In this document: positions 8,935-19,138 of the stretch, one piece after another | Layout of the letters: every line of letters begins with the position of its first letter | Position numbering within the stretch: position 1 is the stretch's first letter | Assembly (NCBI RefSeq): GCF_041154485.1 | Contig: NZ_AP028669.1 | Span: 4,340,001 to 4,404,000 of the forward strand | Source of the DNA: Variovorax sp. V93 | GTDB lineage: Bacteria; Pseudomonadota; Gammaproteobacteria; Burkholderiales; Burkholderiaceae_C | Reading direction: 5' to 3' | Length of the DNA stretch: 64,000 nucleotides | Position numbers and translations under genes: made by a program | The notes under the pieces: model-generated | The model's input: only the letters and a program-made list of their open reading frames with translations | Told to the model about the DNA's origin: nothing | The model's database searches: none

Positions 8935-10977
8935 TCAGAGGGGTGCCACCTCGGGCGCGTGGTAATGGACAGGGCTGGTTTGCCGCAGGGCGGTGGCGGC
9001 CTGGCGCGGCGGGCCGTCCAGCTTGAACACGCTCACGGCCTGCACCAGGCTCGCGGCCTGCTCCTGCATCGACTGTGCCGCCGCGGCCGCTTCTTCCACC
9101 AGCGCCGCGTTCTGCTGCGTCACCTGGTCCATCTGCGCGATGGCCTGGTTCACTTGTTCAATGCCCGTGCTCTGCTCCTGGCTCGCCGCCGTGATCTCTC
9201 CGATGATGTCGGTCACGCGCTTCACGCTGCCCACGATCTCGGCCATGGTCTTGCCGGCTTCGCCCACCAGCGCACTGCCCATGTCCACCTTGCCCACCGA
9301 GTCGTCGATCAGGCCCTTGATTTCCTTGGCCGCTGCGCCCGAGCGCTGCGCGAGGTTGCGCACTTCGGAGGCCACCACCGCGAAGCCTCTGCCCTGTTCG
9401 CCGGCACGGGCAGCTTCCACCGCCGCATTGAGCGCCAGGATGTTGGTCTGGAACGCGATGCCGTCGATCACGCCGATGATGTCGACGATCTTCTTCGAGG
9501 AGGCATTGATCGAGGCCATGGTGTCGACCACCTGGCCCACGACATTCCCGCCCTTGACCGCCACCTCGGAAGCCGACAAGGCCAGTTGATTCGCTTGCCG
9601 CGCGTTGTCGGCGTTCTGCTTGACGGTGCTCGTGAGCTCTTCCATCGAGGCGGCCGTCTGCTCCAGCGAACTCGCCTGTTCCTCGGTGCGCGAGGACAGG
9701 TCCTGGTTGCCCGCGGCAATCTCGCCCGAGGCCGTCGCAATCGCATCGGTGCCCTGGCGCACGCCGCTCACCACGGTGGCCAGGCCGCCGCGCATCGACT
9801 CGACGGCCCGCGTGATGACGCCGATCTCGTCGCGGCGCTCGGACGACAGCGGCCGCGACAGGTCCCCTTGGCCGATGGCCTGCACATGCTCGCTCAATAC
9901 GCGAAGCGGCCGCACCATGCGCCGGATGAAGACGACCAGCCCCGCGCCCAGCAGCAGCGCGGCCAGCGCCATGAAGCCGCCGAGCAGGCGCATCTCGCGG
10001 TAGAGATCAGCCATCACCTCCGAGGCGGGAATCTCCGCCACCACCAGCCAGCCGGCCGCGTCGCTCCTGCTCACGGATGCATAGCGCCGTCCCGCCTGCA
10101 CCGGCAGGAGCACAGCGGGTGCATCGTCGATCCACGAGGCGTCCTCGCCCTTCAGGCGTGCAAGCCAACCTGCCGGATCTGCACCCTGCACAACCTCGGA
10201 CAGCTTCTTGCCGGCCGCCGACGGATGGAACACGAGCGTGGCAGCGGCAGGATCTGCGCCCGGGTTGACGATGTAGAGCCCGCCCGTGTCGAAGATGCGG
10301 CTCTGGCCCACCGCTTCGCCGAAGGAGGCCTGCTGCTGCGAGATGTCCAGGCCGATGTAGAGCACCGCGACGACCTGGCCGGCCGCATCGCGCACGGGCT
10401 CGTAGACCGTCATGAAGGGGCGCCCGAACAGCATGGCGCGGCCGACGAATTTCCTGCCCGAGCGCAGCACCGGATACGCGGCGCTCTTGCGGTCGAGCAG
10501 CGTTCCGATGGCACGCTCGCCGTTCTCCTTCTTGACCGAGGTCGTGATGCGGCGGAAGTCTTCGCCCTGCACCACGAACACCGTGGCGTTGGCGCCGGGA
10601 AAATCCCGCGCGAAGGCATCCACCTCGCCCGTGCTCGCGCCATCGATCGGCGTGCCGTAGCTGCTCACGATGCCTTGGGCAGCATCTTCGACAGCGAAGG
10701 TGGCCGAGAACTGGCGCCGGAAGACGCCGTAAGCGTTCTCCGCGGTCAGCTGCATGGTGCGGTCAAAGATGTCGAGCGACCGCGCAATCGCTTCGGCCTT
10801 GGCATTGGCGTATTGCGCGGCGCTGCGCTGCTGCTGCGCGGAGCCGATCGCATAGAACGCCGCGAGCAGCAGCACCGTCACCAGCAGAATGGCAAGGGCG
10901 GCCCTGACGGTGAGCGTGCGCGCCAGCGAGACGAAGGGGCGCGTTGGCTGGGACGAGTCCGTGGCTGCGGCTTTCAT
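8935..10977 (-). CDS. methyl-accepting chemotaxis protein with large Cache-type sensor
   Basis: At 680 residues this is the largest receptor of the cluster. After a helix near residues 23-45 comes a periplasmic region of about 270 residues. Features such as [58 protein letters not shown] and [18 protein letters not shown] point to a double or fused Cache domain that binds small molecules. A second helix, HAMP and the MCP signalling domain follow. The ATG at 10977 is preferred to an in-frame upstream start at 11019: it has AGGA upstream and avoids overlapping the preceding gene. No CheR pentapeptide is present (ends HAPEVAPL). The ligand is unknown. Confidence 0.92.
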   Translation of the reverse strand: MKAAATDSSQPTRPFVSLARTLTVRAALAILLVTVLLLAAFYAIGSAQQQRSAAQYANAKAEAIARSLDIFDRTMQLTAENAYGVFRRQFSATFAVEDAAQGIVSSYGTPIDGASTGEVDAFARDFPGANATVFVVQGEDFRRITTSVKKENGERAIGTLLDRKSAAYPVLRSGRKFVGRAMLFGRPFMTVYEPVRDAAGQVVAVLYIGLDISQQQASFGEAVGQSRIFDTGGLYIVNPGADPAAATLVFHPSAAGKKLSEVVQGADPAGWLARLKGEDASWIDDAPAVLLPVQAGRRYASVSRSDAAGWLVVAEIPASEVMADLYREMRLLGGFMALAALLLGAGLVVFIRRMVRPLRVLSEHVQAIGQGDLSRPLSSERRDEIGVITRAVESMRGGLATVVSGVRQGTDAIATASGEIAAGNQDLSSRTEEQASSLEQTAASMEELTSTVKQNADNARQANQLALSASEVAVKGGNVVGQVVDTMASINASSKKIVDIIGVIDGIAFQTNILALNAAVEAARAGEQGRGFAVVASEVRNLAQRSGAAAKEIKGLIDDSVGKVDMGSALVGEAGKTMAEIVGSVKRVTDIIGEITAASQEQSTGIEQVNQAIAQMDQVTQQNAALVEEAAAAAQSMQEQAASLVQAVSVFKLDGPPRQAATALRQTSPVHYHAPEVAPL

Positions 10978-11003
10978 CAGGGTTCTTTCCTGTGGGGTGG
11001 GGT

Positions 11004-12734
11004 CTAGAACTCGGTCCAATCGCCCGCAGCACCCGCGGCGCCGCCGGCCAGGGTCAGCGGCGGAGCGGAGGCCACGGCTTCCTTCTTGCGCGGCTTCGCG
11101 GTCGGCCGGGCCGGCGCTTCGGGCGTGCGCGGTGTTTGCGCATGGAGGGCTTGCGCCCCGCCTTCGAGCCTGAACACGCTCACGGCCTGCACCAGGCTCG
11201 CGGCCTGCTCCTGCATCGACTGCGCCGCAGCGGCCGCTTCTTCCACCAGCGCCGCGTTCTGCTGCGTCACCTGGTCCATCTGCGCGATGGCCTGGTTCAC
11301 TTGTTCAATGCCCGTGCTCTGCTCCTGGCTCGCCGCCGTGATCTCCCCGATGATGTCGGTCACGCGCTTCACGCTGCCCACGATCTCGGCCATGGTCTTG
11401 CCGGCTTCGCCCACCAGCGCACTGCCCATGTCCACCTTGCCCACCGAGTCGTCGATCAGGCCCTTGATTTCCTTGGCCGCTGCGCCCGAGCGCTGCGCGA
11501 GGTTGCGCACTTCGGAGGCCACCACCGCGAAGCCTCTGCCCTGTTCGCCGGCACGGGCAGCTTCCACCGCCGCATTGAGCGCCAGGATGTTGGTCTGGAA
11601 CGCAATGCCGTCGATCACGCCGATGATGTCGACGATCTTCTTCGAGGAGGCATTGATCGAGGCCATGGTGTCGACCACCTGGCCCACGACATTCCCGCCC
11701 TTGACCGCCACCTCGGAAGCCGACAAGGCCAGTTGATTCGCTTGCCGCGCGTTGTCGGCGTTCTGCTTGACGGTGCTCGTGAGTTCTTCCATCGAGGCGG
11801 CCGTCTGCTCCAGCGAGCTGGCCTGCTCCTCGGTGCGCGAGGACAGGTCCTGGTTGCCCGCGGCAATCTCGCCCGAGGCCGTCGCGATCGCATCGCTGGA
11901 ATTCTTGATCCGCACCACGACCTCGGTCAGCTGGTCCTGCATGCGCTTGATCGAGAACAAGAGGCTGCCGGCGCGGGCCGAGCGGGCCTGCACACTTTCA
12001 GTCAGGTCGCCATTTGCGATGCGGCCGACCACATCGGCGGCATAGCCGGGCTCGCCGCCCAGCTGCCGTGCCAGCAGCCGCGCCACCACCACGCCGAGCC
12101 CCACACTGATGGCGATGCCGGCCAGCGCCATCAGCACCATCAGCAGGCGCGAGGTCTTGAAAGTGCGCGCGGCATCCTCCATGCTGTCCCTGGCCTGCTG
12201 GTCGCTGTAGGCCACCATGCGCTGAAGCACTTTCTCCAGCGCACGCGACTCCTTGAGCAGCTGCTCGCTCTCCTGCGGCACGCTGCCTTCGAACTGCGAG
12301 CTGTCCAGCGACTGCTTGGCGATCAGGTCGGCAAAATCGGCCATGTGCTTTCGCAGCGGCGGCATCAGGCGCTGGTACTGCTCGCTGAGTTCGCGGCCCT
12401 CGGGCGTCTCTTCGAGCAGCGGCTTGACCTCGGCCACGTTCGATTCGAGCGCCTTCACGGCGTTCTTCAATTCCGTGAAGCCGGCATTGCGCTCGCCCTT
12501 GGTACCGGCCGACAGCAGCCCCATCTGGGCGCGGCTCGCGTCGAGCAGGTGGATGTTGGCCGCCTGCACGGCCTTCATTGCGCGCAGGTCGTGGCTGTAG
12601 AGGTTTTCCGTCGAGGCGTTGATGCGCCCCATGTGGAAGATGCCGAGCCCGCCGACCGCGGCGCCTACCGCCGCGACCACGAGAAAACTGAGAACCAGCT
12701 TGGCGGCGACACGAAGCTTCAGGAACCATTTCAT
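11004..12734 (-). CDS. methyl-accepting chemotaxis protein (four-helix-bundle sensor, DWTEF tail)
   Basis: This 576-residue receptor starts [20 protein letters not shown], with AGGA 8 bases before the ATG. The first helix (about 11-32) is followed by a helical periplasmic domain of about 155 residues and a second helix near 190. The HAMP region carries the [24 protein letters not shown] signature common in this receptor type. The signalling domain is of the [18 protein letters not shown] subtype. The last five residues, DWTEF, match the xWxxF pentapeptide that tethers CheR/CheB in enteric receptors. It sits 22 bases after the 12757 receptor and 26 bases before the 8935 receptor in one leftward run. 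Confidence 0.93.
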   Translation of the reverse strand: MKWFLKLRVAAKLVLSFLVVAAVGAAVGGLGIFHMGRINASTENLYSHDLRAMKAVQAANIHLLDASRAQMGLLSAGTKGERNAGFTELKNAVKALESNVAEVKPLLEETPEGRELSEQYQRLMPPLRKHMADFADLIAKQSLDSSQFEGSVPQESEQLLKESRALEKVLQRMVAYSDQQARDSMEDAARTFKTSRLLMVLMALAGIAISVGLGVVVARLLARQLGGEPGYAADVVGRIANGDLTESVQARSARAGSLLFSIKRMQDQLTEVVVRIKNSSDAIATASGEIAAGNQDLSSRTEEQASSLEQTAASMEELTSTVKQNADNARQANQLALSASEVAVKGGNVVGQVVDTMASINASSKKIVDIIGVIDGIAFQTNILALNAAVEAARAGEQGRGFAVVASEVRNLAQRSGAAAKEIKGLIDDSVGKVDMGSALVGEAGKTMAEIVGSVKRVTDIIGEITAASQEQSTGIEQVNQAIAQMDQVTQQNAALVEEAAAAAQSMQEQAASLVQAVSVFRLEGGAQALHAQTPRTPEAPARPTAKPRKKEAVASAPPLTLAGGAAGAAGDWTEF

Positions 12735-12756
12735 TTTGCTTTTCCTGCGGTGCGTG

Positions 12757-14490
12757 TCAGAACTCGGTCCAGTCGCCCGGCGCGGCGGCCTGGGCCGCGG
12801 CGAGCCTTGGAGCGGAACGGGTGCCGGCCGCGTGGCGGGCCGCTGCCGGCCGGGCGGGCGCCTTCAGCGCGGGCACCGCCTTGCGCGGCGGCAGCGCCGG
12901 CTGGACGCGGGCCTGCATCTGCACGAGCGGGCGCGGCGCGTTGTCGCTGTCGAGCTTGAACACGCTGACCGACTCGACCAGGCTCGCGGCCTGCTCCTGC
13001 ATCGATTGCGCCGCGGCGGCCGCTTCTTCCACCAGCGCCGCGTTCTGCTGCGTCACCTGGTCCATCTGCGCGATCGCCTGGTTCACCTGTTCGATGCCGG
13101 TGCTCTGCTCCTGGCTCGCGGCCGTGATCTCGCCCATGATGTCGGTCACGCGCTTGACGCTGTCCACGATCTCGTCCATCGTGCGCCCCGCCTCGGCCAC
13201 CTGGCGGCTGCCGGCCTCGACCTTGTCCACCGAGTCGTCGATCAGGCCCTTGATTTCCTTGGCGGCTGCGCCCGAGCGTTGCGCGAGGCTTCTCACTTCG
13301 GAGGCGACGACTGCGAAGCCGCGGCCTTGTTCACCCGCTCTTGCAGCTTCCACCGCCGCATTCAAGGCCAGGATGTTGGTCTGGAACGCAATGCCGTCGA
13401 TCACGCCGATGATGTCGACGATCTTCTTGGACGAGCTGTTGATGGAGCCCATGGTGTCCACCACCTGGCTCACCACGCCGCCGCCGCGCACCGCCACTTC
13501 GGAAGCGGAGACGGCCAGCTGGTTGGCCTGGCGCGCGTTGTCGGCGTTCTGTTTGACGGTGCTCGTGAGTTCTTCCATCGAGGCGGCCGTCTGCTCCAGC
13601 GAACTCGCCTGTTCCTCGGTGCGCGACGACAGGTCCTGGTTGCCCGCGGCGATCTGCCCCGACGCCGTCGCGATCGCATCGGTGCCGTGGCGCACTTCGC
13701 CCACCACCTTGGCCAGGCTGCCGTTCATGCCCTTGAGCGCGTGCATCAACTGGCCGGTCTCGTCCTTCGTCGTCACTTCAATGCGGCTGGTCAGGTCGCC
13801 GGCGGCCACCGCTTCGGCCACCTCGACAGCGCGGCGCAGCGGATGGGTGATGCTGCGCACCAGCAGCCAGGCGAGCACCAGGCCCAGGCCCAGCGACAGC
13901 GCGCCGAAGACGACCAGCATCAGGCTGGTGCTGGCGCGCATCTCCTTGCTGCGTTCGGCCGCGGCATCGAGCAGCGCCCGCTCCGTGTCCACCATCTGCT
14001 GCACACCCGCGAGATAGCTGCGCGAGGTGGGCTCGAAGCGTTCGTTGAAGATCCGGTTGGCGCCTTCCATGTCGCCCGCCAGCTTGGCCTTGCTGACCTC
14101 CTCGCGGGCCGCGAGGTAGGCCTTGCGCAGCTCGCCGACCTTGTCGTACACCGCCTTCTTTTCAGGCGTGTCCATCTGTTCCTCGATGAACTTCTGCAGA
14201 TCGTTGGTCTCCTTGATGGAGAGGGCCGTGGCCGGCGCGAAGTAGGCGATCAGGCTCGCATCGCTGCTCTTGGCAATGGCTGCGGCGCGCTGTATGCCCG
14301 AGTTGGTGTTGCGCAGCCAGTCGGCGCCCGCACGCTCGGTCTTGATGTTCTTCTCGACCATCGCATTGATTTCCTCGCCGAGCTGCCGCAGCTTCAGCAC
14401 GGCAAGCACGCTGCTCGTGAGAGACAGGGCGAGGATGACGCCGATCACGACGGCCAGCCGCTTGCCGATGGAAATATTGCTCAGAAACAT
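12757..14490 (-). CDS. methyl-accepting chemotaxis protein (four-helix-bundle sensor, DWTEF tail)
   Basis: This 577-residue receptor uses the ATG at 14490, which has GGAG 8 bases upstream; an in-frame GTG at 14499 is less likely. It begins [20 protein letters not shown]. It has two membrane helices flanking a helical periplasmic domain of roughly 155 residues, then HAMP ([26 protein letters not shown]) and a signalling domain of the [18 protein letters not shown] subtype. The C-terminal linker is long and Ala/Pro/Arg-rich and ends in DWTEF, a probable CheR tether. It lies 104 bases downstream of the first cheW copy, with a hairpin in the gap. Confidence 0.93.
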   Translation of the reverse strand: MFLSNISIGKRLAVVIGVILALSLTSSVLAVLKLRQLGEEINAMVEKNIKTERAGADWLRNTNSGIQRAAAIAKSSDASLIAYFAPATALSIKETNDLQKFIEEQMDTPEKKAVYDKVGELRKAYLAAREEVSKAKLAGDMEGANRIFNERFEPTSRSYLAGVQQMVDTERALLDAAAERSKEMRASTSLMLVVFGALSLGLGLVLAWLLVRSITHPLRRAVEVAEAVAAGDLTSRIEVTTKDETGQLMHALKGMNGSLAKVVGEVRHGTDAIATASGQIAAGNQDLSSRTEEQASSLEQTAASMEELTSTVKQNADNARQANQLAVSASEVAVRGGGVVSQVVDTMGSINSSSKKIVDIIGVIDGIAFQTNILALNAAVEAARAGEQGRGFAVVASEVRSLAQRSGAAAKEIKGLIDDSVDKVEAGSRQVAEAGRTMDEIVDSVKRVTDIMGEITAASQEQSTGIEQVNQAIAQMDQVTQQNAALVEEAAAAAQSMQEQAASLVESVSVFKLDSDNAPRPLVQMQARVQPALPPRKAVPALKAPARPAAARHAAGTRSAPRLAAAQAAAPGDWTEF

Positions 14491-14517
14491 GCTCGTCACT
14501 CCAGAAGATCAGGAAAG

Positions 14518-14544
14518 GGCAAGCACGCAACGTGCGCACTTGCC
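14518..14544 (-). other. intergenic hairpin between cheW copy 1 and the next receptor
   Basis: An inverted repeat, read on the minus strand as GGCAAG TGCGC / ACGTT loop / GCGTG CTTGCC, gives an 11-bp stem with two G-T pairs. It lies in the 104-base gap between cheW (14595) and the receptor start (14490). The following bases (CTTTCC) are only weakly T-rich, so it could be a partial terminator, an attenuator or an mRNA-processing site rather than a strong terminator. Confidence 0.4.
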
Positions 14545-14594
14545 GCAGGAAAAGGTTGTGCGCGCCGGCCGATTTCTCTCGGGCTGCGGCGGCC

Positions 14595-15028
14595 TCAGGC
14601 AGCGATCTTTTCGACCAGGCCCATCTCGTCGCTGGACATCAGCCGGTCGATGTCCACCAGGATCAGCATCCGCTCGTCCAGCGTGCCCAGCCCGATCAGG
14701 TAGTCGGTGTCCAGCACCGAGCCCATCTCCGGCGCCGGCTTGATCTGCTCCGCGCTCAGGGTGATCACGTCCGACACGCTGTCCACCACCATGCCCACCA
14801 CGCGCCCTGCGATGTTCAGCACGATCACCACCGTGAACTGGTCGTAGCTCGGCGTGCCCAGCCTGAACTTGATGCGCATGTCGATGATCGGAACGATGAT
14901 CCCGCGCAGGTTCACCACGCCCTTGATGTACTCCGGCGCGTTCGCAATGCGCGTCACCGCGTCGTAGCCGCGCAGCTCCTGCACCTTCTGGATGTCGATG
15001 CCGTATTCCTCCTGGCCCAGCGTGAAGG
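14595..15028 (-). repeat. 434-bp direct repeat, copy 1 (within cheW)
   Basis: These 434 bases match 18619-19052 with, by eye, four substitutions. The repeat covers the C-terminal 85% of cheW, starts at the stop codon and ends where the unique N-termini begin. Both copies are in the same orientation, about 4.0 kb apart, so homologous recombination between them would remove or amplify the receptors in between. Confidence 0.9.
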
Positions 15029-15110
15029 AAAGGAATTCCAGGGGGCGGCCGGCCCGCGACGGGGCGGTGTTTCGGCTGTCGGCGGTCTGTTGGGATGTTG
15101 TAGTGCTCAT
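14595..15110 (-). CDS. cheW: CheW, chemotaxis coupling protein (copy 1)
   Basis: CheW links chemoreceptors to the kinase CheA in the signalling array. This 171-residue protein has the standard fold from [30 protein letters not shown] through [18 protein letters not shown] to ADYLIG-type C-terminal strands ([26 protein letters not shown]). ATG 15110 is preferred over an upstream GTG at 15146, because the latter would overlap the previous receptor. Bases 14595-15028 are almost identical to 18619-19052 in the second copy. The N-terminal 27 residues ([16 protein letters not shown]) are unique. It sits 20 bases after a receptor gene, within the same transcript. Confidence 0.95.
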   Translation of the reverse strand: MSTTTSQQTADSRNTAPSRAGRPLEFLSFTLGQEEYGIDIQKVQELRGYDAVTRIANAPEYIKGVVNLRGIIVPIIDMRIKFRLGTPSYDQFTVVIVLNIAGRVVGMVVDSVSDVITLSAEQIKPAPEMGSVLDTDYLIGLGTLDERMLILVDIDRLMSSDEMGLVEKIAA

Positions 15111-15130
15111 CGGATATCTGTCGCTGTTGG

Positions 15131-16831
15131 CTAGAACTCTGGCCACCCGCCACCGGCTGCGCCGGCCATGGCCAGCTGCGGTGACGCAGGTGCTTCGTGG
15201 GTCTTCTTGCCCGGCACGAGGCGCCGGGACTTCTCGGAAGCCTGGGGCGTGGCAGCGGCGCTGCCGGCCTCGAGCCGGAACACGCTGACCGACTCGACCA
15301 GGCTCGCGGCCTGCTCCTGCATCGATTGCGCCGCGGCGGCCGCTTCTTCCACCAGTGCCGCGTTCTGCTGCGTCACCTGGTCCATCTGCGCAATCGCCTG
15401 GTTCACCTGTTCGATGCCCGTGCTCTGCTCCTGGCTCGCGGCCGTGATCTCGCCCATGATGTCGGTCACGCGTTTGACGCTGTCCACGATCTCGTCCATC
15501 GTGCGGCCCGCCTCGGCCACCTGGCGGCTGCCGGCCTCGACCTTGTCCACCGAGTCGTCGATCAGGCCCTTGATTTCCTTGGCGGCTGCGCCCGAGCGTT
15601 GCGCGAGGTTTCTCACCTCGGAAGCGACGACTGCGAAGCCGCGGCCTTGCTCGCCGGCTCTTGCAGCTTCGACGGCCGCGTTCAGGGCCAGGATGTTGGT
15701 CTGGAACGCGATGCCGTCGATCACGCCGATGATGTCGACGATCTTCTTGGACGAGCTGTTGATGGAGCCCATGGTGTCCACCACCTGGCTCACCACGCCG
15801 CCGCCGCGCACCGCCACTTCGGAAGCGGAGACGGCCAGTTGGTTGGCCTGCCGTGCGTTGTCCGCGTTCTGCTTGACGGTGCTCGTGAGTTCTTCCATCG
15901 AGGCGGCCGTCTGCTCCAGCGAGCTGGCCTGCTCCTCGGTGCGCGACGACAGGTCCTGGTTGCCTGCGGCGATCTGCCCCGAGGCCGTCGCGATCGCATC
16001 GGTGCCGTGGCGCACTTCGCCCACCACCTTGGCCAGGCTGTCGCGCATGGCCTGGACCGCATGCAGCAGGCTCGCCTGGTCGCCGCGCTTCAGGTCGATG
16101 CGGACCGCCAGGTCGCCCTTTGCGATACGGTGCGCGATGCCGGCCGTGACCATCGGTTCGCCGCCGAGCTGCTTCAGCAGGCCGCGCGAAATCGCCCAGC
16201 CGAGCGCGAAGAGTGCTGCGGCCAGCACCAGCGCGCTGATCGACAGGCCGATGGCCCGGCTCATGATCGTGGCCTGCACCGTGTCCACGTAGACGCCGGA
16301 GCCGATGATCCAGCCCCAGGGCTCGAAGCCCTTCACGTAGGAGACCTTGGGCACCGGCTTGTCGCTGCCCGGCTTGGCCCAGAGGTAGTTAACGAAGCCC
16401 GCACCGTCGGCCTTGACGGTGTCGACGAACGCGACGAACAGCTGCTTGCCGGTGGCATCCTTGTTGGAGGACAGATCCTTGTTCTCGAGCGCCGGGCTGA
16501 TCGGGTGCATCAGCATGCGCGGCTGCATGTCGTTGATCCAGAAATACTCGCTGCCGCTGTAGCGCAGGCCGCGGATTGCCTGCATCGCCTGCTCCTTCGC
16601 CTGCGGTTCGGTCAGCGTGCCCTTGGCGGCGAGCGCGTGGTAATGAACCAGCAGGCCATGCGCGCTTTCCACCACCTGGCGCACGCTGGCCTGCCGCTCT
16701 TCCAGGATGAGCTTGCGCTCCGACATCAGGAAAAGGGCCGTCAGCGCCGCCACGCCCACGATGGCGCTGGCCGTGAGCAGCCCGAGCTTCTGCCCGATGC
16801 TGAGGGCGCGCGGATTCAAGCGGTTGAACAT
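15131..16831 (-). CDS. methyl-accepting chemotaxis protein with single Cache sensor (WPEF tail)
   Basis: This receptor has 566 residues from ATG 16831, which has a good GGAAGAG ribosome binding site; an upstream in-frame start at 16900 has none and would overlap the promoter. A helix near residues 14-36 is followed by a single Cache domain: [20 protein letters not shown], then [14 protein letters not shown] and [18 protein letters not shown]. Single Cache (sCache_2) domains usually sense small organic acids. A second helix, a HAMP region with LLKQLGGEP and the signalling domain follow. It ends GWPEF, a variant of the CheR-binding pentapeptide. A sigma28 promoter lies 50 bases upstream, so this gene probably leads the leftward receptor transcript. 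Confidence 0.94.
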   Translation of the reverse strand: MFNRLNPRALSIGQKLGLLTASAIVGVAALTALFLMSERKLILEERQASVRQVVESAHGLLVHYHALAAKGTLTEPQAKEQAMQAIRGLRYSGSEYFWINDMQPRMLMHPISPALENKDLSSNKDATGKQLFVAFVDTVKADGAGFVNYLWAKPGSDKPVPKVSYVKGFEPWGWIIGSGVYVDTVQATIMSRAIGLSISALVLAAALFALGWAISRGLLKQLGGEPMVTAGIAHRIAKGDLAVRIDLKRGDQASLLHAVQAMRDSLAKVVGEVRHGTDAIATASGQIAAGNQDLSSRTEEQASSLEQTAASMEELTSTVKQNADNARQANQLAVSASEVAVRGGGVVSQVVDTMGSINSSSKKIVDIIGVIDGIAFQTNILALNAAVEAARAGEQGRGFAVVASEVRNLAQRSGAAAKEIKGLIDDSVDKVEAGSRQVAEAGRTMDEIVDSVKRVTDIMGEITAASQEQSTGIEQVNQAIAQMDQVTQQNAALVEEAAAAAQSMQEQAASLVESVSVFRLEAGSAAATPQASEKSRRLVPGKKTHEAPASPQLAMAGAAGGGWPEF

Positions 16832-16880
16832 GGTCTCTTCCTTGGGTGGATGTCTTTTGTGCGGTGCTCTGTCCACAGGT

Positions 16881-16907
16881 CTATCGGCATCCGCGCGCAA
16901 GACTTGA
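16881..16907 (-). promoter_or_regulatory. sigma28 (FliA) promoter of the receptor operon
   Basis: Read on the minus strand: TCAAGTCT (16907-16900), an 11-base spacer, then GCCGATAG (16888-16881). The flagellar sigma28 consensus is TAAAGTTT-N11-GCCGATAA, so the match is 6/8 and 7/8 with exact spacing. It lies just beyond the stop of the 16918 receptor and about 50 bases before the ATG at 16831. It would drive the single-Cache receptor, cheW copy 1 and the downstream receptors as late (class 3) genes. Confidence 0.78.
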
Positions 16908-16917
16908 GGCCTTCAGC

Positions 16918-18594
16918 TCAAAATTCCGTCCAATCGCCATTCGCCGTGCCGGCCGTGGCCAGCTGCGGGACTGCGGCAGCCTCGCTCTTCCTGGCCGGCG
17001 CCGGGCGCAGGGCCTTCGGCGCGGCGAATGCGATCTCGGGACGAGCGGCCTGTGTTCCATCCAGCCTGAACACGCTGACGGCCCCGACCAGGCTCGCGGC
17101 CTGCTCCTGCATCGATTGCGCCGCAGCGGCCGCTTCTTCCACCAGCGCCGCGTTCTGCTGCGTCACCTGGTCCATCTGCGCGATGGCCTGGTTCACTTGT
17201 TCAATGCCCGTGCTCTGCTCCTGGCTCGCCGCCGTGATCTCCCCGATGATGTCGGTCACGCGCTTCACGCTGCCCACGATCTCGGCCATGGTCTTGCCGG
17301 CTTCGCCCACCAGCGCACTGCCCATGTCCACCTTGCCCACCGAGTCGTCGATCAGGCCCTTGATTTCCTTGGCCGCTGCGCCCGAGCGCTGCGCGAGGTT
17401 GCGCACTTCGGAGGCCACCACCGCGAAGCCTCTGCCCTGTTCGCCGGCACGGGCAGCTTCCACCGCCGCATTGAGCGCCAGGATGTTGGTCTGGAACGCA
17501 ATGCCGTCGATCACGCCGATGATGTCGACGATCTTCTTCGAGGAGGCATTGATCGAGGCCATGGTGTCGACCACCTGGCCCACGACATTCCCGCCCTTGA
17601 CCGCCACCTCGGAAGCCGACAAGGCCAGTTGATTCGCTTGCCGCGCGTTGTCGGCGTTCTGCTTGACGGTGCTCGTGAGTTCCTCCATCGAGGCGGCCGT
17701 CTGCTCCAGAGAACTCGCCTGTTCCTCGGTGCGCGAAGACAGGTCCTGGTTGCCCGCGGCAATCTCGCCCGAGGCCGTCGCAATCGCATCGGTGCCCTGG
17801 CGCACGCCGCTCACCACGGTGGCCAGGCTCGCGTTCATGTTCTTCAATGCCAGCATCAGCTGGCCCGTCTCGTCGCGGGACGACGATTCGATGCGGCTGG
17901 TGAGATCGCCGTCCGCCACGGTCTGCGCCACGCGCACGGCCTCGGTCAACGGACGCGTGATGCTGCGGGTCAGCAGCCATGCCAGCACGGCGCCGAGCAG
18001 CAGCGCGGCCACGGCCAGCACGATCACGTTCATGCGGCCCGCGCGGTTCAGGCTTTCCACGGCATCGGCGGCCCTGTCGATCCGCTCGGCCTGGTGCGTC
18101 AGCATGCCGCGGATGCTCGCGTCGTAGACCTCGAGCATCGGCACCAGCTTGTCGTTGGTGAGCCGGGCCGCCTCGTCCTGCCTGCCTTCGGCCTTGAGCT
18201 TGAGGATGGCGTTGCGCAGGCCCACGTACTGGCTGCGCTTTTCCTTGATGTCGGCACTGATCGCCTGCTCCTCGGGCGAATCCAGCATGGCCTCGAGCCT
18301 GGCCTGCGTCTCGGAGATGCCCGCGCTGGTCTTGCTCATCTGCTTCTGCAGATACTCCTGGACTTCCGCATCGTTGCTCTTGACCAATGCAAAGGTGCGC
18401 ACGCTGTTGCTGCTGGTGTTCAGCAGCCAGTGGGCGGCCAGGCGCTCCTTCACGAGCGAGCGCTGCACCATCTCCTGCACCGCATCGCCCACGCCCTGCA
18501 GACGGAACACACCGATACCCGCGATGCATGCCATGAGCAGGAGCACCAGCGCAAAGCCGATGCCCAGGCGGGTGCCGATCCTGAGGTTCTTCAT
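16918..18594 (-). CDS. methyl-accepting chemotaxis protein (four-helix-bundle sensor, DWTEF tail)
   Basis: This 558-residue receptor starts [20 protein letters not shown] with GGAG 8 bases upstream. Two helices flank a helical periplasmic domain of about 155 residues (four-helix-bundle type, [17 protein letters not shown] near its end). HAMP ([26 protein letters not shown]) and a signalling domain of the [18 protein letters not shown] subtype follow. It ends DWTEF, a probable CheR tether. It follows cheW copy 2 by 24 bases, and cheW copy 2 follows flgJ by 10 bases, so this receptor can be read from the flgB-flgJ transcript, unlike those beyond the 16881-16907 promoter. Confidence 0.94.
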   Translation of the reverse strand: MKNLRIGTRLGIGFALVLLLMACIAGIGVFRLQGVGDAVQEMVQRSLVKERLAAHWLLNTSSNSVRTFALVKSNDAEVQEYLQKQMSKTSAGISETQARLEAMLDSPEEQAISADIKEKRSQYVGLRNAILKLKAEGRQDEAARLTNDKLVPMLEVYDASIRGMLTHQAERIDRAADAVESLNRAGRMNVIVLAVAALLLGAVLAWLLTRSITRPLTEAVRVAQTVADGDLTSRIESSSRDETGQLMLALKNMNASLATVVSGVRQGTDAIATASGEIAAGNQDLSSRTEEQASSLEQTAASMEELTSTVKQNADNARQANQLALSASEVAVKGGNVVGQVVDTMASINASSKKIVDIIGVIDGIAFQTNILALNAAVEAARAGEQGRGFAVVASEVRNLAQRSGAAAKEIKGLIDDSVGKVDMGSALVGEAGKTMAEIVGSVKRVTDIIGEITAASQEQSTGIEQVNQAIAQMDQVTQQNAALVEEAAAAAQSMQEQAASLVGAVSVFRLDGTQAARPEIAFAAPKALRPAPARKSEAAAVPQLATAGTANGDWTEF

Positions 18595-18618
18595 GTAGGT
18601 TGCTCCGTGCGCGCCGGG

Positions 18619-19052
18619 TCAGGCAGCGATCTTCTCGACCAGGCCCATTTCGTCGCTGGACATCAGCCGGTCGATGTCCACCAGGATCAGCATCCGCTCC
18701 TCCAGCGTGCCCAGCCCGATCAGGTAGTCGGTGTCCAGCACCGAGCCCATCTCCGGCGCCGGCTTGATCTGCTCCGCGCTCAGGGTGATCACGTCCGACA
18801 CGCTGTCCACCACCATGCCCACCACGCGCCCTGCGATGTTCAGCACGATCACCACCGTGAACTGGTCGTAGCTCGGCGTGCCCAGCCTGAACTTGATGCG
18901 CATGTCGATGATCGGAACGATGATCCCGCGCAGGTTCACCACGCCCTTGATGTACTCCGGCGCGTTCGCAATGCGCGTCACCGCGTCGTAGCCGCGCAGC
19001 TCCTGCACCTTCTGGATGTCGATGCCGTACTCCTCCTGGCCCAGCGTGAAGG
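18619..19052 (-). repeat. 434-bp direct repeat, copy 2 (within cheW)
   Basis: This is the partner of 14595-15028. Of the substitutions I counted, three are silent and one changes Asp to Glu. Flanking receptor genes are not repeated as a whole unit, although their signalling domains are also highly similar. Confidence 0.9.
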
Positions 19053-19128
19053 TCACCACCTCCAGCCGGCTCGAGGTGGCAGGCGCCGCGGCGCCGCGAT
19101 GTGGTGGGGGGGTCAGGATCTCTGCCAT
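18619..19128 (-). CDS. cheW: CheW, chemotaxis coupling protein (copy 2)
   Basis: This second CheW has 169 residues from ATG 19128, which has AAGGA 7 bases upstream; the frame extends farther but only into flgJ. From residue 26 to the end it is the same protein as copy 1 apart from a single Glu/Asp difference (LEERM versus LDERM). The N-terminal residues ([24 protein letters not shown]) differ. It lies 10 bases after the flgJ stop, an unusual position for cheW, which is normally in a che operon. The near identity of the two copies indicates recent duplication or gene conversion. Confidence 0.95.
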   Translation of the reverse strand: MAEILTPPPHRGAAAPATSSRLEVVTFTLGQEEYGIDIQKVQELRGYDAVTRIANAPEYIKGVVNLRGIIVPIIDMRIKFRLGTPSYDQFTVVIVLNIAGRVVGMVVDSVSDVITLSAEQIKPAPEMGSVLDTDYLIGLGTLEERMLILVDIDRLMSSDEMGLVEKIAA

Positions 19129-19138
19129 ATAAATTCCT

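Noticed and set aside
12619..14703. Long + strand frames opposite the receptor genes, repeated almost identically at several places.
   Set aside because: They repeat only because the receptors' signalling domains repeat on the minus strand. They have no ribosome binding sites or family motifs.
5658..18594. Repeated blocks in the receptor cluster considered as a transposon or CRISPR-like array.
   Set aside because: The repeated unit is the coding sequence of the MCP signalling domain, with no inverted terminal repeats, target duplications, short spacers or transposase.
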